DNA of 64,000 nt from Mycolicibacterium aubagnense (GCF_010730955.1 NZ_AP022577.1:3596001-3660000), one strand, 5' to 3'; numbered from the stretch's first letter, positions 44,551-54,660 are shown. The notes: a model not told the origin generated them from the letters alone. Numbers and translations: made by a program.

Positions 44551-45621
44551 ATGACTGATAGTTCGATCCCGCGTCGCCGCCTGCCCGGCTCGCTGCGCGC
44601 CACGCTGATCGCACTGGCCTGCGCCGCCGCGGTGTTGCTGTCGGCGGGCGGGTGGGTGCTCTACGCCAACAACTTCGCCATCCGCGAGCAGCGCGTCACG
44701 ATTCCTGGTCCAGCGGGGCCCCTCGAGGGCGTCCTGGCCCTGCCGAAGGCGGGAAACGGGCCGTTCGGGCTGGTGGTGTTCGTGCACGGGGACGGTCCCG
44801 CCGACGCCAGCCGGGATTCGTTCTACCGGCCCATCTGGGAGACGTTTTCCCAGGCCGGCTATGCGTCGTTGTCCTGGAACAAGCCTGGCATCGGCGGTGC
44901 TCCAGGCAATTGGTTAGCCCAGAGCATGCACGACCGAGCCGACGAGACGAGCGCCGCGATCGACTGGGCCCGCGGCCGGGCGGACATCGATCCTCACCGC
45001 GTCGGGGTCTGGGGTATCAGCCAAGGCGGCTGGGTGGTGCCCGAGGTCGCGGTGCGCAAACCGGACCTGCAGTTCGTGATTCTGGTTGGCCCGGCGATCA
45101 ATTGGCTGCGGCAGGGCGAATACAACCTGAGGGCCGAGTTGCGGGCGCGGCAGGCCCCGCAGCCAGAGCTCGCGGCGGCCTTGGCCCGCAGGGACCGGAT
45201 CAACCAGCTGCTGCGTGACGGCGCGACCTATCACGAGTACCGCGTGGGCGGCATGGACCCGTCCCCGATGTCTGCTGATCGGTGGGGATTCGTCGCCCGC
45301 AACTACCGCTCCGACGTCAGCGCCACCCTGCCGCACATCGCCATTCCGGTGCTACTGGAACTCGGCCAGGGCGATCTGAACGTCGACGTCAGAGAAACCG
45401 AACGCGTCTACCGCGAACTCGTGCGTCGGGATCTGCTGACGGTCCAGACCTATCCGCATGCGTCACACACCATCGCCAGGGAGGACCTGGAGAACAATCC
45501 CGACAGCGTAAAGGCTTACGCAGTAGGCATTTTCGCACCCCGGCAGCTCTACGCGCCGAGCTACCTCGACAACCTCCGTCGATACGTCCAGGAACTCCCG
45601 GTCGCGAAGGAGGCGCGATGA
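44551..45621 (+). CDS. Membrane-anchored alpha/beta hydrolase
   Basis: A 356-residue protein with a signal anchor (about 16-36) and an alpha/beta-hydrolase domain. The nucleophile elbow is GISQGG with Ser158; the oxyanion strand is VVFVHGDGPADASRDSF; LELGQGDLNVDV holds a candidate acid and PHASHTI a candidate His. It resembles dienelactone-hydrolase/acyl-esterase relatives. ATG 44551 was chosen because it gives the signal anchor; 44500 is less likely. The stop overlaps the next gene by ATGA. Confidence 0.83.
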   Translation: MTDSSIPRRRLPGSLRATLIALACAAAVLLSAGGWVLYANNFAIREQRVTIPGPAGPLEGVLALPKAGNGPFGLVVFVHGDGPADASRDSFYRPIWETFSQAGYASLSWNKPGIGGAPGNWLAQSMHDRADETSAAIDWARGRADIDPHRVGVWGISQGGWVVPEVAVRKPDLQFVILVGPAINWLRQGEYNLRAELRARQAPQPELAAALARRDRINQLLRDGATYHEYRVGGMDPSPMSADRWGFVARNYRSDVSATLPHIAIPVLLELGQGDLNVDVRETERVYRELVRRDLLTVQTYPHASHTIAREDLENNPDSVKAYAVGIFAPRQLYAPSYLDNLRRYVQELPVAKEAR

Positions 45622-46835
45622 AGATTCTCGCGTTGGGTGGACCCGGGGCCATGGGCAGCGTTGCTGTTCGCCTCGCCGCCCAGATGCCGGGGGTCGACGA
45701 GATCGTCATCGCGGACCGCGACCGCGCGGCCGCCGACCGGCTGTGCCGACAACTGGCCGACGCTCCGGTCCCGGTCAGGGCCGCCCGAGTCGACGTCACG
45801 GACGACGCGGCCCTGCGCAATGCACTCGAGTCGGCTGACCTCGTCGTCAACACCGTCGGCCCCTACTACCGCTTCGGGCTCCCGGTCCTGCAGGCCGCGA
45901 TCGCCACGGGGACGCACTACATCGACATCTGCGACGACTGGGAGCCGACCGTGCAGATGCTCGAACTGGACGAAACCGCCCGTGCCGCAGGCGTTTGCGC
46001 GGTCATCGGCATGGGGGCGAGCCCCGGCGTGAGCAATCTGCTGGCCGCGACCGCCGCCGCGGAACTCGATGAAGCGCGCGATGCCTACACCGCCTGGCCG
46101 GTGGATGTGGCCGGCGCGGGCGGCGGGGACGGCGGCGAGGTGCTGTTGAATCCCGATGGCCGGCCTTCGGCGGCGGCCGTGCACTGGATGCTGCAGAGCA
46201 GCGGCAGAATCTGCACTGTGGCGGCGGGCCGGCTGACGTTCCAACGTCCGTTGCGGCCCGTCGCACTGAGCTTGCCGCGCGACCGGCACGGCACTGCGTA
46301 CTCGGTCGGTCACCCGGAGCCCATCACGTTGCGGCGTACGCTCGGGCTGACCGGCGAGGCCGTCAACCTCATGGTGATCCGGCCGCCGACGCTGGCGTAT
46401 CTCGACGTGCTGCGCCGCGACATCGACCGTCGCCGGCTGACGCACGAATCGGCGGCGGCCCAGTTCGCGAAGCCGAACCTGTTGCGTTACTTGCGATCCG
46501 TCCCGCCGTCGTGGCGACTCAAGGGCCCGGGGACCCTGCCGCCGTTCTTTGCCGCGGTATCCGGTACCCGCTCTGGGCGCGACCACATGGTGCTGGCGCA
46601 GCTCGATCTGTCGGGTCCGGGTACGACCGGACTCTTCGGTGACATGGCCCGGGCCACGGGTATCCCGCTCGCCGTGGGGATTTCGCAGATCGTCGACGGC
46701 ACCACGCGACGGCCCGGAGTGCATCCGCCCGACGCCGTCATCGACGCACCCCGGTTCTTCGCCGACCTCGCGGCTCAGCTCGGTCAATCCGCCGGCCGGC
46801 CGCTGGTCATCGTCGAACGGGAAACGCTTGCCTAG
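45618..46835 (+). CDS. Saccharopine dehydrogenase-like oxidoreductase
   Basis: A 405-residue protein with the saccharopine dehydrogenase NADP-binding fold: GGPGAMGSVAVRL at residues 8-20, ADRDRAAADRL, and VVNTVGPYYRFGLPVLQAAI, then GMGASPGVSNLLA. Family members act on amino-acid or lipid-linked substrates, and the real substrate here is unknown. It is translationally coupled to the upstream hydrolase and followed 46 bases later by a PaaX-type regulator on the same strand. Confidence 0.83.
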   Translation: MKILALGGPGAMGSVAVRLAAQMPGVDEIVIADRDRAAADRLCRQLADAPVPVRAARVDVTDDAALRNALESADLVVNTVGPYYRFGLPVLQAAIATGTHYIDICDDWEPTVQMLELDETARAAGVCAVIGMGASPGVSNLLAATAAAELDEARDAYTAWPVDVAGAGGGDGGEVLLNPDGRPSAAAVHWMLQSSGRICTVAAGRLTFQRPLRPVALSLPRDRHGTAYSVGHPEPITLRRTLGLTGEAVNLMVIRPPTLAYLDVLRRDIDRRRLTHESAAAQFAKPNLLRYLRSVPPSWRLKGPGTLPPFFAAVSGTRSGRDHMVLAQLDLSGPGTTGLFGDMARATGIPLAVGISQIVDGTTRRPGVHPPDAVIDAPRFFADLAAQLGQSAGRPLVIVERETLA

Positions 46836-46881
46836 ACTTGGGAACCCCGCCCGTCGTACCGCGGGCACAAGGAGCTGACCG

Positions 46882-47763
46882 TTGGAAACCGGACCGGACC
46901 ACGCCGTCGAGGTGCCGACCCGCACCCTTGTCGAGAGCATGCTGCGCGACGACGCCACGATCGACGCCGGCGCGTTGTACGACGTCGCCAACACACTCGG
47001 CATGACGGACCAGCAGGTGCGGCTGTGCATCAAGCGGATGGTCGCCGACGGGCAGTTCAGCCAGGACGGGCGCGGCCGCAAAGCGTTACTGCGCGCGACC
47101 GATGACCTGCGCAGCACCGTCACGCCGGATCGCGAGTACATCAGGTTCATGTACGCCCAGGACCGCGGCGACGCGCCGTGGGACGAACGGTGGCACGTGG
47201 TGGCGTTCGCCGTCCCGGAAGCGGTCCGGTCGGCCCGGGACGCCATGCGCGACGCCATCGGTAAGCTCGGCGGTGCCGCCATCCAGGGTGGTCTGTACGT
47301 CTCCCCGAATGACTGGGACAGTGAAATCGCCTCAGCGGCAGAGAAATTGGCGATCGCCGAACACGTCACCACCCTGACGACAGTCGACTTGACGGCAGGC
47401 GGCATCAGTGAGCCCCGCGCACTCGCGGCGCACCTGTGGCCCCTGGGCGACATCGCTGACCAGCACCGGCGTCTGCTCGCCTTTGCGGACCGCGCATTGA
47501 GCGCGTTGCCAGACGCCACCCCGACCATGCAGCAGACCATCGCGATCCAACTGGCCGCCGAGTTCACCCGCGCGGTCGAGCCTGACCCGCTGCTGCCGCC
47601 GGAGTTGTTGCCGCAGCCGTGGATCGGCACGGCGGCGCGTGAGGCGGTCGCGGCCTGCTGGGCGGAGTTGGTCAAAAGCGCTGCTCCGCAGCGGATCACG
47701 CTGTTCCAGTGGTACGCCGAGGTGATCGACGAGGTGGCCCGGCCTATGCCGGAGGGGGCATGA
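46882..47763 (+). CDS. PaaX-family transcriptional regulator
   Basis: A 293-residue regulator. The N-terminal winged helix (about 12-70; VRLCIKRMVADGQFSQDGRG) is followed by the PaaX middle domain (WDERWHVVAFAVPE; GAAIQGGLYVSPNDWD) and a helical C-terminal domain. PaaX proteins repress aromatic or acyl-CoA catabolic genes and respond to CoA thioesters. The start is TTG 46882, directly after CAAGGAGCTGACCG. The natural target is the upstream hydrolase/dehydrogenase pair. It overlaps the convergent ankyrin gene by 20 bases. Confidence 0.85.
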   Translation: METGPDHAVEVPTRTLVESMLRDDATIDAGALYDVANTLGMTDQQVRLCIKRMVADGQFSQDGRGRKALLRATDDLRSTVTPDREYIRFMYAQDRGDAPWDERWHVVAFAVPEAVRSARDAMRDAIGKLGGAAIQGGLYVSPNDWDSEIASAAEKLAIAEHVTTLTTVDLTAGGISEPRALAAHLWPLGDIADQHRRLLAFADRALSALPDATPTMQQTIAIQLAAEFTRAVEPDPLLPPELLPQPWIGTAAREAVAACWAELVKSAAPQRITLFQWYAEVIDEVARPMPEGA

Positions 47764-48901
47764 TCTGGTCGCGGAGCAGGTTCGCAGCCTCGGTCTGATA
47801 GGCATGCTCGGCCCACTGCAGGGGTGTTGAGCCAAACCGGTCGTCGGTGATCGACGGGTCGGCGCCCGCCGCCAGTAGCCGGCGGATCAGCTCCAGGTCA
47901 CCCTGCCATGCGGCCTGGTGCAGCGGCGTCGCCCCGTCTTCATCGCGGGCGTTCACCTCGTCGGGAAAGGCCGGAACGACGAGCTCGACGCCGGATACAT
48001 CGATACCATGCCGGGCGAGCAGCGCGAGGCGATCACTGAAACCGTGCTCGGCGGCCCAGCGAATCTGGCGCTGCCACAGCTGTTCTCGGGTTTCCATCGC
48101 CTCGCCGAGCCGGCGCTCCCACGGACTCGGCCCGGCATCGGCGAGGCCGTGGGCGAAGAGCAGCTCCAGGTGCGAATCGTCCGGCCGGAACATCCGGTTG
48201 TAGAGCGTCTGGTGGTCCACCGGATGCGCCCCGCGGCGCAGGAGCAGGGTGGCGAGTTCGGACGCGTGCGGATGTCGGGGCTGACGGCGCGGCCCCTGCT
48301 CCCCCTCGCCGAACACCCCGGCCAACACCGTGAACGGCGTCGACATCCCGCACCACAGGTACCCGGCGTTCGGGTCGGCGCCGGCGTCGAGCAGGGTCGT
48401 CGCGGCCGCGACGACCTCATCGGGGTTGCGGCCCAACGGAGTACGTGAGTAGCCCAGGTACATCAACGGCACCCAGCCGAACGGGCCACCACCGGTGTGG
48501 GCGAGCGTCGGACAGGTGGTGAGATGGCCGGCCAACGCCACTGGGTCGCAGGCCGCTGCCGCCGCCCAGACGCTGCGGGTAACCAAACCGGGATCGGCGG
48601 CGAGCAGCTCCGCGGCAGCGTGCCAACGAGGTGGGGCGTCGGAATCGTTGTAGCGCAACACCGCCCACGAGCAGAACCGGTCGGCGGAGGCAAGGGCGTC
48701 CTCATCGACGGCACCCGGGTCGAAGCTCAGATCGGCGGCGAGTCGGAGGTAGTGCACGAGCGCGGGCCAGCCGGTGAATCCGTAGCTGCGGGCGACGGCG
48801 AACTGGGCGGCGTGCAGCGCGATACCGTTCGCCCGCTGCAGCTTTCGCGCTTCACCCCGGAGCTTGTCCAGGGAAGGGTTGGTGGGCAGTGTGCTGGCCA
48901 T
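47744..48901 (-). CDS. Ankyrin-repeat protein
   Basis: A 385-residue cytoplasmic protein. The C-terminus carries a clear ankyrin repeat (NARDEDGATPLHQAAWQGDL, then IRRLLAAGADPSITDD and STPLQWAEHA); a diverged repeat with TLLDAGADPNAG lies near residues 170-185. The N-terminal 60 residues contain an SYGFTGWPALVHYL motif common in bacterial ankyrin proteins. Probably protein-protein interaction; the partner is unknown. Its start is 215 bases from the end of ilvD on the same strand, with a complex hairpin between them. Confidence 0.82.
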   Translation of the reverse strand: MASTLPTNPSLDKLRGEARKLQRANGIALHAAQFAVARSYGFTGWPALVHYLRLAADLSFDPGAVDEDALASADRFCSWAVLRYNDSDAPPRWHAAAELLAADPGLVTRSVWAAAAACDPVALAGHLTTCPTLAHTGGGPFGWVPLMYLGYSRTPLGRNPDEVVAAATTLLDAGADPNAGYLWCGMSTPFTVLAGVFGEGEQGPRRQPRHPHASELATLLLRRGAHPVDHQTLYNRMFRPDDSHLELLFAHGLADAGPSPWERRLGEAMETREQLWQRQIRWAAEHGFSDRLALLARHGIDVSGVELVVPAFPDEVNARDEDGATPLHQAAWQGDLELIRRLLAAGADPSITDDRFGSTPLQWAEHAYQTEAANLLRDQIMPPPA

Positions 48902-49040
48902 GACGGCCTCCTCTCATGCGCCCGCGTCCGCGAAACGGGCCGAGAAGAGGTCGGTCACAAGGCAAAACAACCAGCAGGGAGGCTGAGCCTCTTCGAGCGG
49001 ACATCGGGCGTTCCTGCGCGCCCGATCGTCACTGTACCGG

Positions 49041-49106
49041 CCCGCGAGCGTGCGTGGAATGTTCACTTTCTGCCGCGTGTTCGCGGCAGACACGCACGCT
49101 CGCGGG
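49041..49106 (-). terminator. Two-tier hairpin downstream of ilvD
   Basis: Outer arms CCCGCGAGCGTGCGTG (49041-49056) and CACGCACGCTCGCGGG (49091-49106) are perfect 16-bp complements. Inside, TCTGCCGCG (49069-49077) pairs with CGCGGCAGA (49082-49090) over a TGTT loop, leaving a 12-base bulge on the left only. It starts 11 bases after the ilvD stop. Confidence 0.8.
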
Positions 49107-49116
49107 AAGGCGAGGG

Positions 49117-50817
49117 CTAGTTGCAGACGGCGCCGACGGCGGCCGACTGGACCAGTTTGGTGTACTTGGCCAGCACGCCGGTCTTGTAGCGTGGCGGCAG
49201 CGGCTCGAAACCTTCCCGGCGCGAGGCCAATTCGGCCTCGTCGACCAGCAGGTCGAGCTTGCCGTTCGCGACGTCCAGGCGGATGCGGTCACCGTCGCGC
49301 ACGAACGCGATGGGTCCGCCGTCGACGGCCTCCGGCGCGATATGCCCGACGCACAGGCCCGTCGTCCCACCGGAGAAGCGGCCGTCGGTCATCAGCAGCA
49401 CGTCCTTGCCCAGACCGGCGCCCTTGATGGCGCCGGTGATGGCCAGCATCTCGCGCATACCCGGGCCACCCTTGGGGCCCTCGTAGCGGATGACGACGAC
49501 GTCGCCGTGCGTGATGGTGCCGTCCTCCAAGGCATCCAGCGCGGCGCGCTCACGCTCGAAAACCCGTGCGGTGCCTTCGAATACGTCGGAATCGAAGCCT
49601 GCCGACTTCACGACGGCGCCCTCGGGGGCCAGCGAGCCGTGCAGGATGGTGATGCCGCCGGTCGGGTGGATCGGGTTGTTCATGGCGCGCAGCACCTTGC
49701 CGTCCGGGTCGGGCGGCGCGATGTGGGCGAGGTTCTCGGCCATGGTCTCTCCGGTGACGGTCAGGCAGTCACCGTGCAGCAGACCGGCGTCCAGCAGTGC
49801 GCGCATGACGACGGGCACGCCGCCGATCTCGTCGACGTCCTTCATCACGTGGCGGCCAAAGGGTTTCACGTCGGCGAGGTGGGGCACCTTGTTGCCGATG
49901 CGGGTGAAGTCGGCGAGGGTCAGGTCGACCTCGGCCTCCTTGGCGATGGCGAGCAGGTGCAGCACGGCGTTGGTGGAGCCACCGAACGCCATGACCACGG
50001 CGATGGCGTTTTCGAACGCCTCCTTGGTCAGAATGTCGCGGGCGGTGATGCCGCGGCGCAGCATCTCCACGACAGCCTCACCGGACTTACGGGCGAACTC
50101 CTCGCGGCGCTTGTCGACGGCCACCGGAGAAGCGCTGCCCGGCAACGACATACCGAGGGCCTCGGCCGCCGACGCCATGGTGTTGGCGGTGTACATACCG
50201 CCGCAGGCGCCCTCACCCGGACAGATGGCGCGCTCGATGATGTCGACGTCCTCGCGGGACATCAGCCCGCGCGCACACGCTCCGACCGCCTCGAAGGCGT
50301 CGATGATGGTGACTTCCTTCTCGGTGCCGTCGGTGAGCTTCGCGACGCCGGGCATGATCGAGCCGTTGTAGAAGAAGACGCTCGCCAGGTCCAGGCGGGC
50401 GGCAGCCATCAGCATGCCGGGGATCGACTTGTCGCAGCCGGCCAGCAGCACCGAACCGTCGAGGCGCTCGGCCTGCATCACCGTCTCGACGCTGTCGGCG
50501 ATGACTTCGCGGGACACCAGCGAGAAGTGCATGCCCTCGTGGCCCATCGAGATGCCGTCGGAGACCGAGATGGTGCCGAATTCCAGCGGGTAGCCACCTG
50601 CTTCGTGCACGCCGGCTTTGACCTGCTGGGCCAACCGCTGCAGCGACATGTTGCAGGGGGTGATCTCGTTCCAGGACGACCCGACGCCGATCTGTGGCTT
50701 GGCCCAGTCGTCGTCGCCCATGCCTACCGCGCGCAGCATGCCTCGGGCTGCGGTTTTCTCCAGGCCGTCGGTGACGTCGCGGGAGCGGGGCTTGATGTCG
50801 GGCTGGTCAGAAGACAT
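49117..50817 (-). CDS. ilvD: Dihydroxy-acid dehydratase IlvD
   Basis: A 566-residue iron-sulfur dehydratase of branched-chain amino-acid synthesis, converting 2,3-dihydroxy-3-methylbutanoate or -pentanoate to the 2-oxo acids. Cys ligands occur in [20 protein letters not shown] and GEGACGGMY; the C-terminus has [15 protein letters not shown]. Full length for the family. It sits next to ricR as Rv0189c-Rv0190 do; the ATG lies 78 bases from the ricR start on the opposite strand. Confidence 0.95.
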   Translation of the reverse strand: MSSDQPDIKPRSRDVTDGLEKTAARGMLRAVGMGDDDWAKPQIGVGSSWNEITPCNMSLQRLAQQVKAGVHEAGGYPLEFGTISVSDGISMGHEGMHFSLVSREVIADSVETVMQAERLDGSVLLAGCDKSIPGMLMAAARLDLASVFFYNGSIMPGVAKLTDGTEKEVTIIDAFEAVGACARGLMSREDVDIIERAICPGEGACGGMYTANTMASAAEALGMSLPGSASPVAVDKRREEFARKSGEAVVEMLRRGITARDILTKEAFENAIAVVMAFGGSTNAVLHLLAIAKEAEVDLTLADFTRIGNKVPHLADVKPFGRHVMKDVDEIGGVPVVMRALLDAGLLHGDCLTVTGETMAENLAHIAPPDPDGKVLRAMNNPIHPTGGITILHGSLAPEGAVVKSAGFDSDVFEGTARVFERERAALDALEDGTITHGDVVVIRYEGPKGGPGMREMLAITGAIKGAGLGKDVLLMTDGRFSGGTTGLCVGHIAPEAVDGGPIAFVRDGDRIRLDVANGKLDLLVDEAELASRREGFEPLPPRYKTGVLAKYTKLVQSAAVGAVCN

Positions 50818-50862
50818 GCAGGTAAGTATGCCCTCGGGTAGTTGGTCGCCAAAATCCTTTCA

Positions 50863-50879
50863 ATACCCCTAAGGGGTAT
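50863..50879. promoter_or_regulatory. RicR copper-box palindrome
   Basis: ATACCCCTAAGGGGTAT is a perfect dyad with central A, 17 bases before the ricR ATG. RicR of M. tuberculosis represses its own gene and copper-resistance genes from TACCC/GGGTA-type palindromes, so this is very likely the autoregulatory operator. It could also influence the divergent ilvD. Confidence 0.8.
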
Positions 50880-50895
50880 GCGGTACGCTGGGCTT

Positions 50896-51261
50896 ATGAC
50901 GGCAGACGAGTCGGGGACATCCGGGGATGCGGTGACGGGCCACCCTGAGCCTTCACACGGCGATGCGCCGAAGGAAGCCCAACACGGCTACTCGCCCAAC
51001 AAGGACAACTACGCCAAGCGGCTGCGCCGAGTCGAGGGGCAGGTCCGCGGCATCGCCAAGATGATCGACGAGGACAAGTACTGCATCGACGTATTGACGC
51101 AGATCAGCGCGGTGAACAGCGCGTTGCAGTCCGTCGCGTTGGCGCTGCTCGACGAGCACCTGGGGCACTGCGTGAGCCATGCGGTGGCAGTCGGCGGCGA
51201 CGAGGCCGAGCAGAAGCTGGCCGAGGCCTCTGCGGCGATCGCCCGGCTGGTGCGGTCCTAG
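50896..51261 (+). CDS. ricR: Copper-sensing repressor RicR (CsoR family)
   Basis: A 121-residue CsoR-family repressor. The Cu(I) ligands fit Cys63 (KYCIDVL), His88 and Cys92 (HLGHC); the helix RRVEGQVRGIAKMID is the family signature. Copper binding releases DNA and opens copper-resistance genes. ATG 50896 leaves an acidic N-terminal extension of about 30 residues; an upstream frame would read through the operator. Known M. tuberculosis synteny (Rv0190, next to ilvD) supports RicR rather than CsoR. Confidence 0.9.
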   Translation: MTADESGTSGDAVTGHPEPSHGDAPKEAQHGYSPNKDNYAKRLRRVEGQVRGIAKMIDEDKYCIDVLTQISAVNSALQSVALALLDEHLGHCVSHAVAVGGDEAEQKLAEASAAIARLVRS

Positions 51262-51429
51262 CGGTTCGGCATTTGCGGCGTGGGTAACAGACGGCGCCGC
51301 GCGGCCGATGAACAACCCAGGTCAGGGGGTGTGCCCGCCTGATGCGCTGCGGCTGCGCCGCAGGTCAGTCCCAGTAGCCGGCCAGATTGCTGTGCAACAC
51401 TGGGAAAAGTTGTGAACTGGAGGTGGCGG

Positions 51430-52515
51430 ATGCCGCAATGGAAGAGCAGGCTACTGACCGCGGTCATGGCGGCCGGACTGGTCGCCGGGATGACCGTCGC
51501 AACCCCGTCGGCACTCGCCGACCCGGATGCGCCGGACCCAAACATCGCGGCGGCGCCGATCGATCCAGGCGCTCCGGTCGAGGCGCCGCTGCCGCCGCCG
51601 CTGCCGCCGGTCGCGGACCCCGTCGTCCCCGCCGGCCCGGCACCGGTGGTGCCCGGCGCGGTGATTCCGGGTACGCCGCAGCCGATCCCGGCAGGCACCC
51701 CGGCCGGTCAGAACCCGACCCCGTTCGTCGGGCAGCCGCCGTTCAACCCGCCCTCGTTCAACCCCGTCAACGGGTCCATGGTCGGTGTGGCCAAGCCCAT
51801 CTACATCAACTTCCCGCGGCCCATCGCCAACAAGCAGATGGCCCAGGACGCCGTACACATCTCGTCGAACCCGCCGGTGGCGGGCATGTTCTATTGGGTC
51901 ACCGACACCCAGCTGCGGTGGCGCCCCATCGCCTTCTGGCCGGCCAACACCGTCGTCAACATCGACGCCGCGGGCACGAAGTCCAGCTTCCGCACCGGTG
52001 ACTCGCTGGTCGCCACCGCGGACAACGCCACGCACCAGATGACCATCAGCCGCAACGGCGTGGTCGAGAAGACCTTCCCGATGTCCATGGGCAAGTCCGG
52101 CGACGAGACCAAGAATGGCACCTACTACGTGCTGGAGAAGTTCCCGACCGTGGTCATGGACTCGTCCACCTACGGCGTGCCGGTCGACTCACCGCAGGGC
52201 TACAAGGTGAACGTGCAGAACGCCGTGCGGATCGACAACAGCGGCGCCTTCGTGCACAGCGCGCCGTGGTCGGTGGCCGACCAGGGCAAGCGCAACGTCA
52301 GCCACGGCTGTATCAACCTGGCGCCCGACAATGCCAAGTGGTTCTACGACCAGTTCGGCAGCGGCGACCCGATCGTCGTGAAGAACTCGGTCGGCCTGTA
52401 CAACCAGTCCGACGGCGCCGACGACTGGCAGTGGGGCATGCCGACCCCCGGCGCCGCCACCTCGGGGTCGACGAGCTCGGGGTCGACGAGCTCGGCGGGG
52501 TCCGGCACTCGGTAG
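51430..52515 (+). CDS. L,D-transpeptidase (LdtMt4/Rv0192-like)
   Basis: A 361-residue secreted L,D-transpeptidase that makes 3-3 cross-links in peptidoglycan. Signal peptide (about 1-30, ALA-D), a long Pro/Ala linker, an immunoglobulin-like domain (about 115-195) and the YkuD catalytic domain with SHGCINL, Cys294 as nucleophile and upstream HSAPWS. The C-terminal Ser/Gly/Thr-rich tail is short. ATG 51430 was chosen over the GTG at 51412 because GGAGG is six bases upstream. Confidence 0.9.
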   Translation: MPQWKSRLLTAVMAAGLVAGMTVATPSALADPDAPDPNIAAAPIDPGAPVEAPLPPPLPPVADPVVPAGPAPVVPGAVIPGTPQPIPAGTPAGQNPTPFVGQPPFNPPSFNPVNGSMVGVAKPIYINFPRPIANKQMAQDAVHISSNPPVAGMFYWVTDTQLRWRPIAFWPANTVVNIDAAGTKSSFRTGDSLVATADNATHQMTISRNGVVEKTFPMSMGKSGDETKNGTYYVLEKFPTVVMDSSTYGVPVDSPQGYKVNVQNAVRIDNSGAFVHSAPWSVADQGKRNVSHGCINLAPDNAKWFYDQFGSGDPIVVKNSVGLYNQSDGADDWQWGMPTPGAATSGSTSSGSTSSAGSGTR

Positions 52516-52534
52516 TTCTCTCGCGAACGGACGC

Positions 52535-52570
52535 AAAACTGCCCCTCTTCAACGGAAGAGGGGCAGTTTT
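52535..52570. terminator. Bidirectional terminator
   Basis: AAAACTGCCCCTCTTC (52535-52550) pairs perfectly with GAAGAGGGGCAGTTTT (52555-52570) over an AACG loop. The stem ends in A/T runs on both strands, so it can stop both the L,D-transpeptidase transcript and the convergent zmp1 transcript. Confidence 0.9.
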
Positions 52571-52627
52571 GTTCGGGCGACTCCCGATGGATCTGTGATC
52601 TGGCGGCACGCGCGCGACGCAGACGGG

Positions 52628-54601
52628 CTAGTTCCAGATGCGCACGCGCTCAGCAGGTTCCAAATACAGCTCGTCGGACGCTGTGACGTCGAACGCCTCG
52701 TAGAACGAGTCGATGTTCCGGATCACGCCGTTGCAGCGGAACTCGGGTGGCGAGTGCGGGTCGACGGCCAGCCGCCGAATGGCTTCGGCGTCACGGGATT
52801 TGGTGCGCCACACTTGTGCCCAGCCGAAGTAGACGCGCTGGACGCCGGTCAGCCCGTCGATCACCGGGGCGTCCTTGCCGCCCAGTGACAACTCATAGGC
52901 CAACAGTGCGATGGACAGCCCGCCCAGGTCGCCGATGTTCTCGCCGACCGTGAACGCGCCGTTCACGTGGTGGCTCGAGTCCAGTGCGCGGGGCGTGAAA
53001 GCTCCGTACTGCTCGATCAATGCCTTTGTGCGCAGACCGAATTCGGCGCGGTCCGCGTCGGTCCACCAGTCGACCAGGTTGCCGTCGCCGTCGTACTTGG
53101 CGCCCTGGTCGTCGAAACCGTGCCCGATCTCGTGCCCGATCACCGCACCGATGCCGCCGTAGTTGGCGGCGTCGTCGGCCTCGGCGTCGAAGAACGGCGG
53201 CTGCAGAATGGCGGCGGGGAAGACGATCTCGTTCATGCCCGGGTTGTAGTAGGCGTTCACCGTCTGCGGCGTCATGAACCACTCGTCGCGGTCGACCTCG
53301 CTGCCCAGCTTGGCCAGTTCCCGATCGTGCTCGACGGCCTGGCCGCGCAGGTAGTTGCCGTACAGGTCGCCCGCGTCGATCACCAGCGCCGAATAGTCGC
53401 GCCAGCGGGCCGGATACCCGATCTTCGGGGTGAACTTGTCCAGCTTGGCCAGCGCCCGCTGCCGGGTTTCGGGCGTCATCCACTCCAGGTTGGTGATGCT
53501 CACCCGGTAGGCCTCGCGCAGGTTGGCCACCAGCTCATCCATCCGCGCCTTGTGGGCGGGCGGGAAATGCCGGTCCACGTACAGCTTTCCGACGGCGTCG
53601 CCCATCAGGCCCTCGACCAGGCCCACGCCGCGCTTCCAGCGGTCCCGGATTTCCTCGGTGCCGGACAGGAGCCGGCCGTAGAACTCGAAGTTCTCCGCGA
53701 TCAGTTCGTCGGTCATGATCGAGGCGCGGCCGCTGATCAGGCGCCAGCTCAGCCAGGCCTTCCAGTCCTCGAGCGGCTCGGAAGCCCACAGTGCCGCGAA
53801 CGCGACCAGGAAGTCCGGTTGCCGCACCACGACTTCCGCGACTACGTCGGCCGACGAGCCGACCGCTGACAGCCAGCCCGCCCAGTCGAAACCGGGTGCC
53901 TCGTCGGCCAGATCGCTGAACCGGCGCAGGTTGTAACTCAGGTCCGCGTCGCGGCGCTTCACCACATCCCAGTGCGCCGCAGCCAGTTTGGTCTCCAGCG
54001 CGACGATGCGGGCGGCGGTCTCGGACTGGTCGCCCCCGAACACCAGGCCCAGCATCCGGGCGATGTGCTGCGGGTAGGCGGCGAGCACCGCGGCGTGCGC
54101 CGGCTCGCGGTAGTAGGACTCGTCGGGCAGGCCCAGGCCGGACTGCGTGAAGTGCAGCAGGTACCGCGTCGAGTCCTTGGAATCGGTGTCGACGTACGCG
54201 CCGGCGCCACCGCCGACGCCGGTGCGCTGTAGCCCGCCCAGCACGGCGGCCAGTGCTTCAGGGGTTGCGGCGTCGGCGACGAGACCCAGCTCCGCCAGCA
54301 GCGGCGCCAGGCCGACGGTGGCCACCCGTTCGGTGTCCATGAAGCTCGCGTACAGGTCGCCGATGCGCTGAGCATCGGTATTCGGGGCGCCGGCCGCGGT
54401 TGTGATCAGGTCACGCACCTGTTCCTCGGCGCGGTCGGCCAGCAGCCGGAAGGCGCCGTCGGTGGCCCGGTCGGCCGGGATGTCGTAGTTGGTGAGCCAG
54501 CGGCCGTTGACATGACCGAACAGGTCATCCTGCGGGCGGGCCTCGGCGTCGAGGTAGCTCAGGTCGATACCTGATCGGGGAGAGGTAGCTTCGAGAGTCA
54601 C
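52628..54601 (-). CDS. zmp1: M13-family zinc metalloprotease Zmp1
   Basis: A 657-residue neprilysin-family peptidase. Zinc motif HEIGH (His490-Glu491, His494) and third ligand in ENIGDLGG; the substrate-groove motif NAYYNPGMNEIVFPAAI precedes it. No signal peptide is visible, as in M. tuberculosis Zmp1, which is nevertheless secreted and affects phagosome maturation. It is a full-length family member with the conserved C-terminal WN. It is divergent from omamA with 59 bases between starts. Confidence 0.92.
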   Translation of the reverse strand: MTLEATSPRSGIDLSYLDAEARPQDDLFGHVNGRWLTNYDIPADRATDGAFRLLADRAEEQVRDLITTAAGAPNTDAQRIGDLYASFMDTERVATVGLAPLLAELGLVADAATPEALAAVLGGLQRTGVGGGAGAYVDTDSKDSTRYLLHFTQSGLGLPDESYYREPAHAAVLAAYPQHIARMLGLVFGGDQSETAARIVALETKLAAAHWDVVKRRDADLSYNLRRFSDLADEAPGFDWAGWLSAVGSSADVVAEVVVRQPDFLVAFAALWASEPLEDWKAWLSWRLISGRASIMTDELIAENFEFYGRLLSGTEEIRDRWKRGVGLVEGLMGDAVGKLYVDRHFPPAHKARMDELVANLREAYRVSITNLEWMTPETRQRALAKLDKFTPKIGYPARWRDYSALVIDAGDLYGNYLRGQAVEHDRELAKLGSEVDRDEWFMTPQTVNAYYNPGMNEIVFPAAILQPPFFDAEADDAANYGGIGAVIGHEIGHGFDDQGAKYDGDGNLVDWWTDADRAEFGLRTKALIEQYGAFTPRALDSSHHVNGAFTVGENIGDLGGLSIALLAYELSLGGKDAPVIDGLTGVQRVYFGWAQVWRTKSRDAEAIRRLAVDPHSPPEFRCNGVIRNIDSFYEAFDVTASDELYLEPAERVRIWN

Positions 54602-54660
54602 CTCGCCATCCTGCCATCGCCGCTGCAGTGCCGGAGGGCGCTGCGGGTAGCCTCACGCCC

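Noticed and set aside
44526..44561. CTATCA...TGATAG inverted repeat as a PaaX operator
   Set aside because: Arms are only six bases with a 24-base spacer and extend into the coding start; too weak to call.
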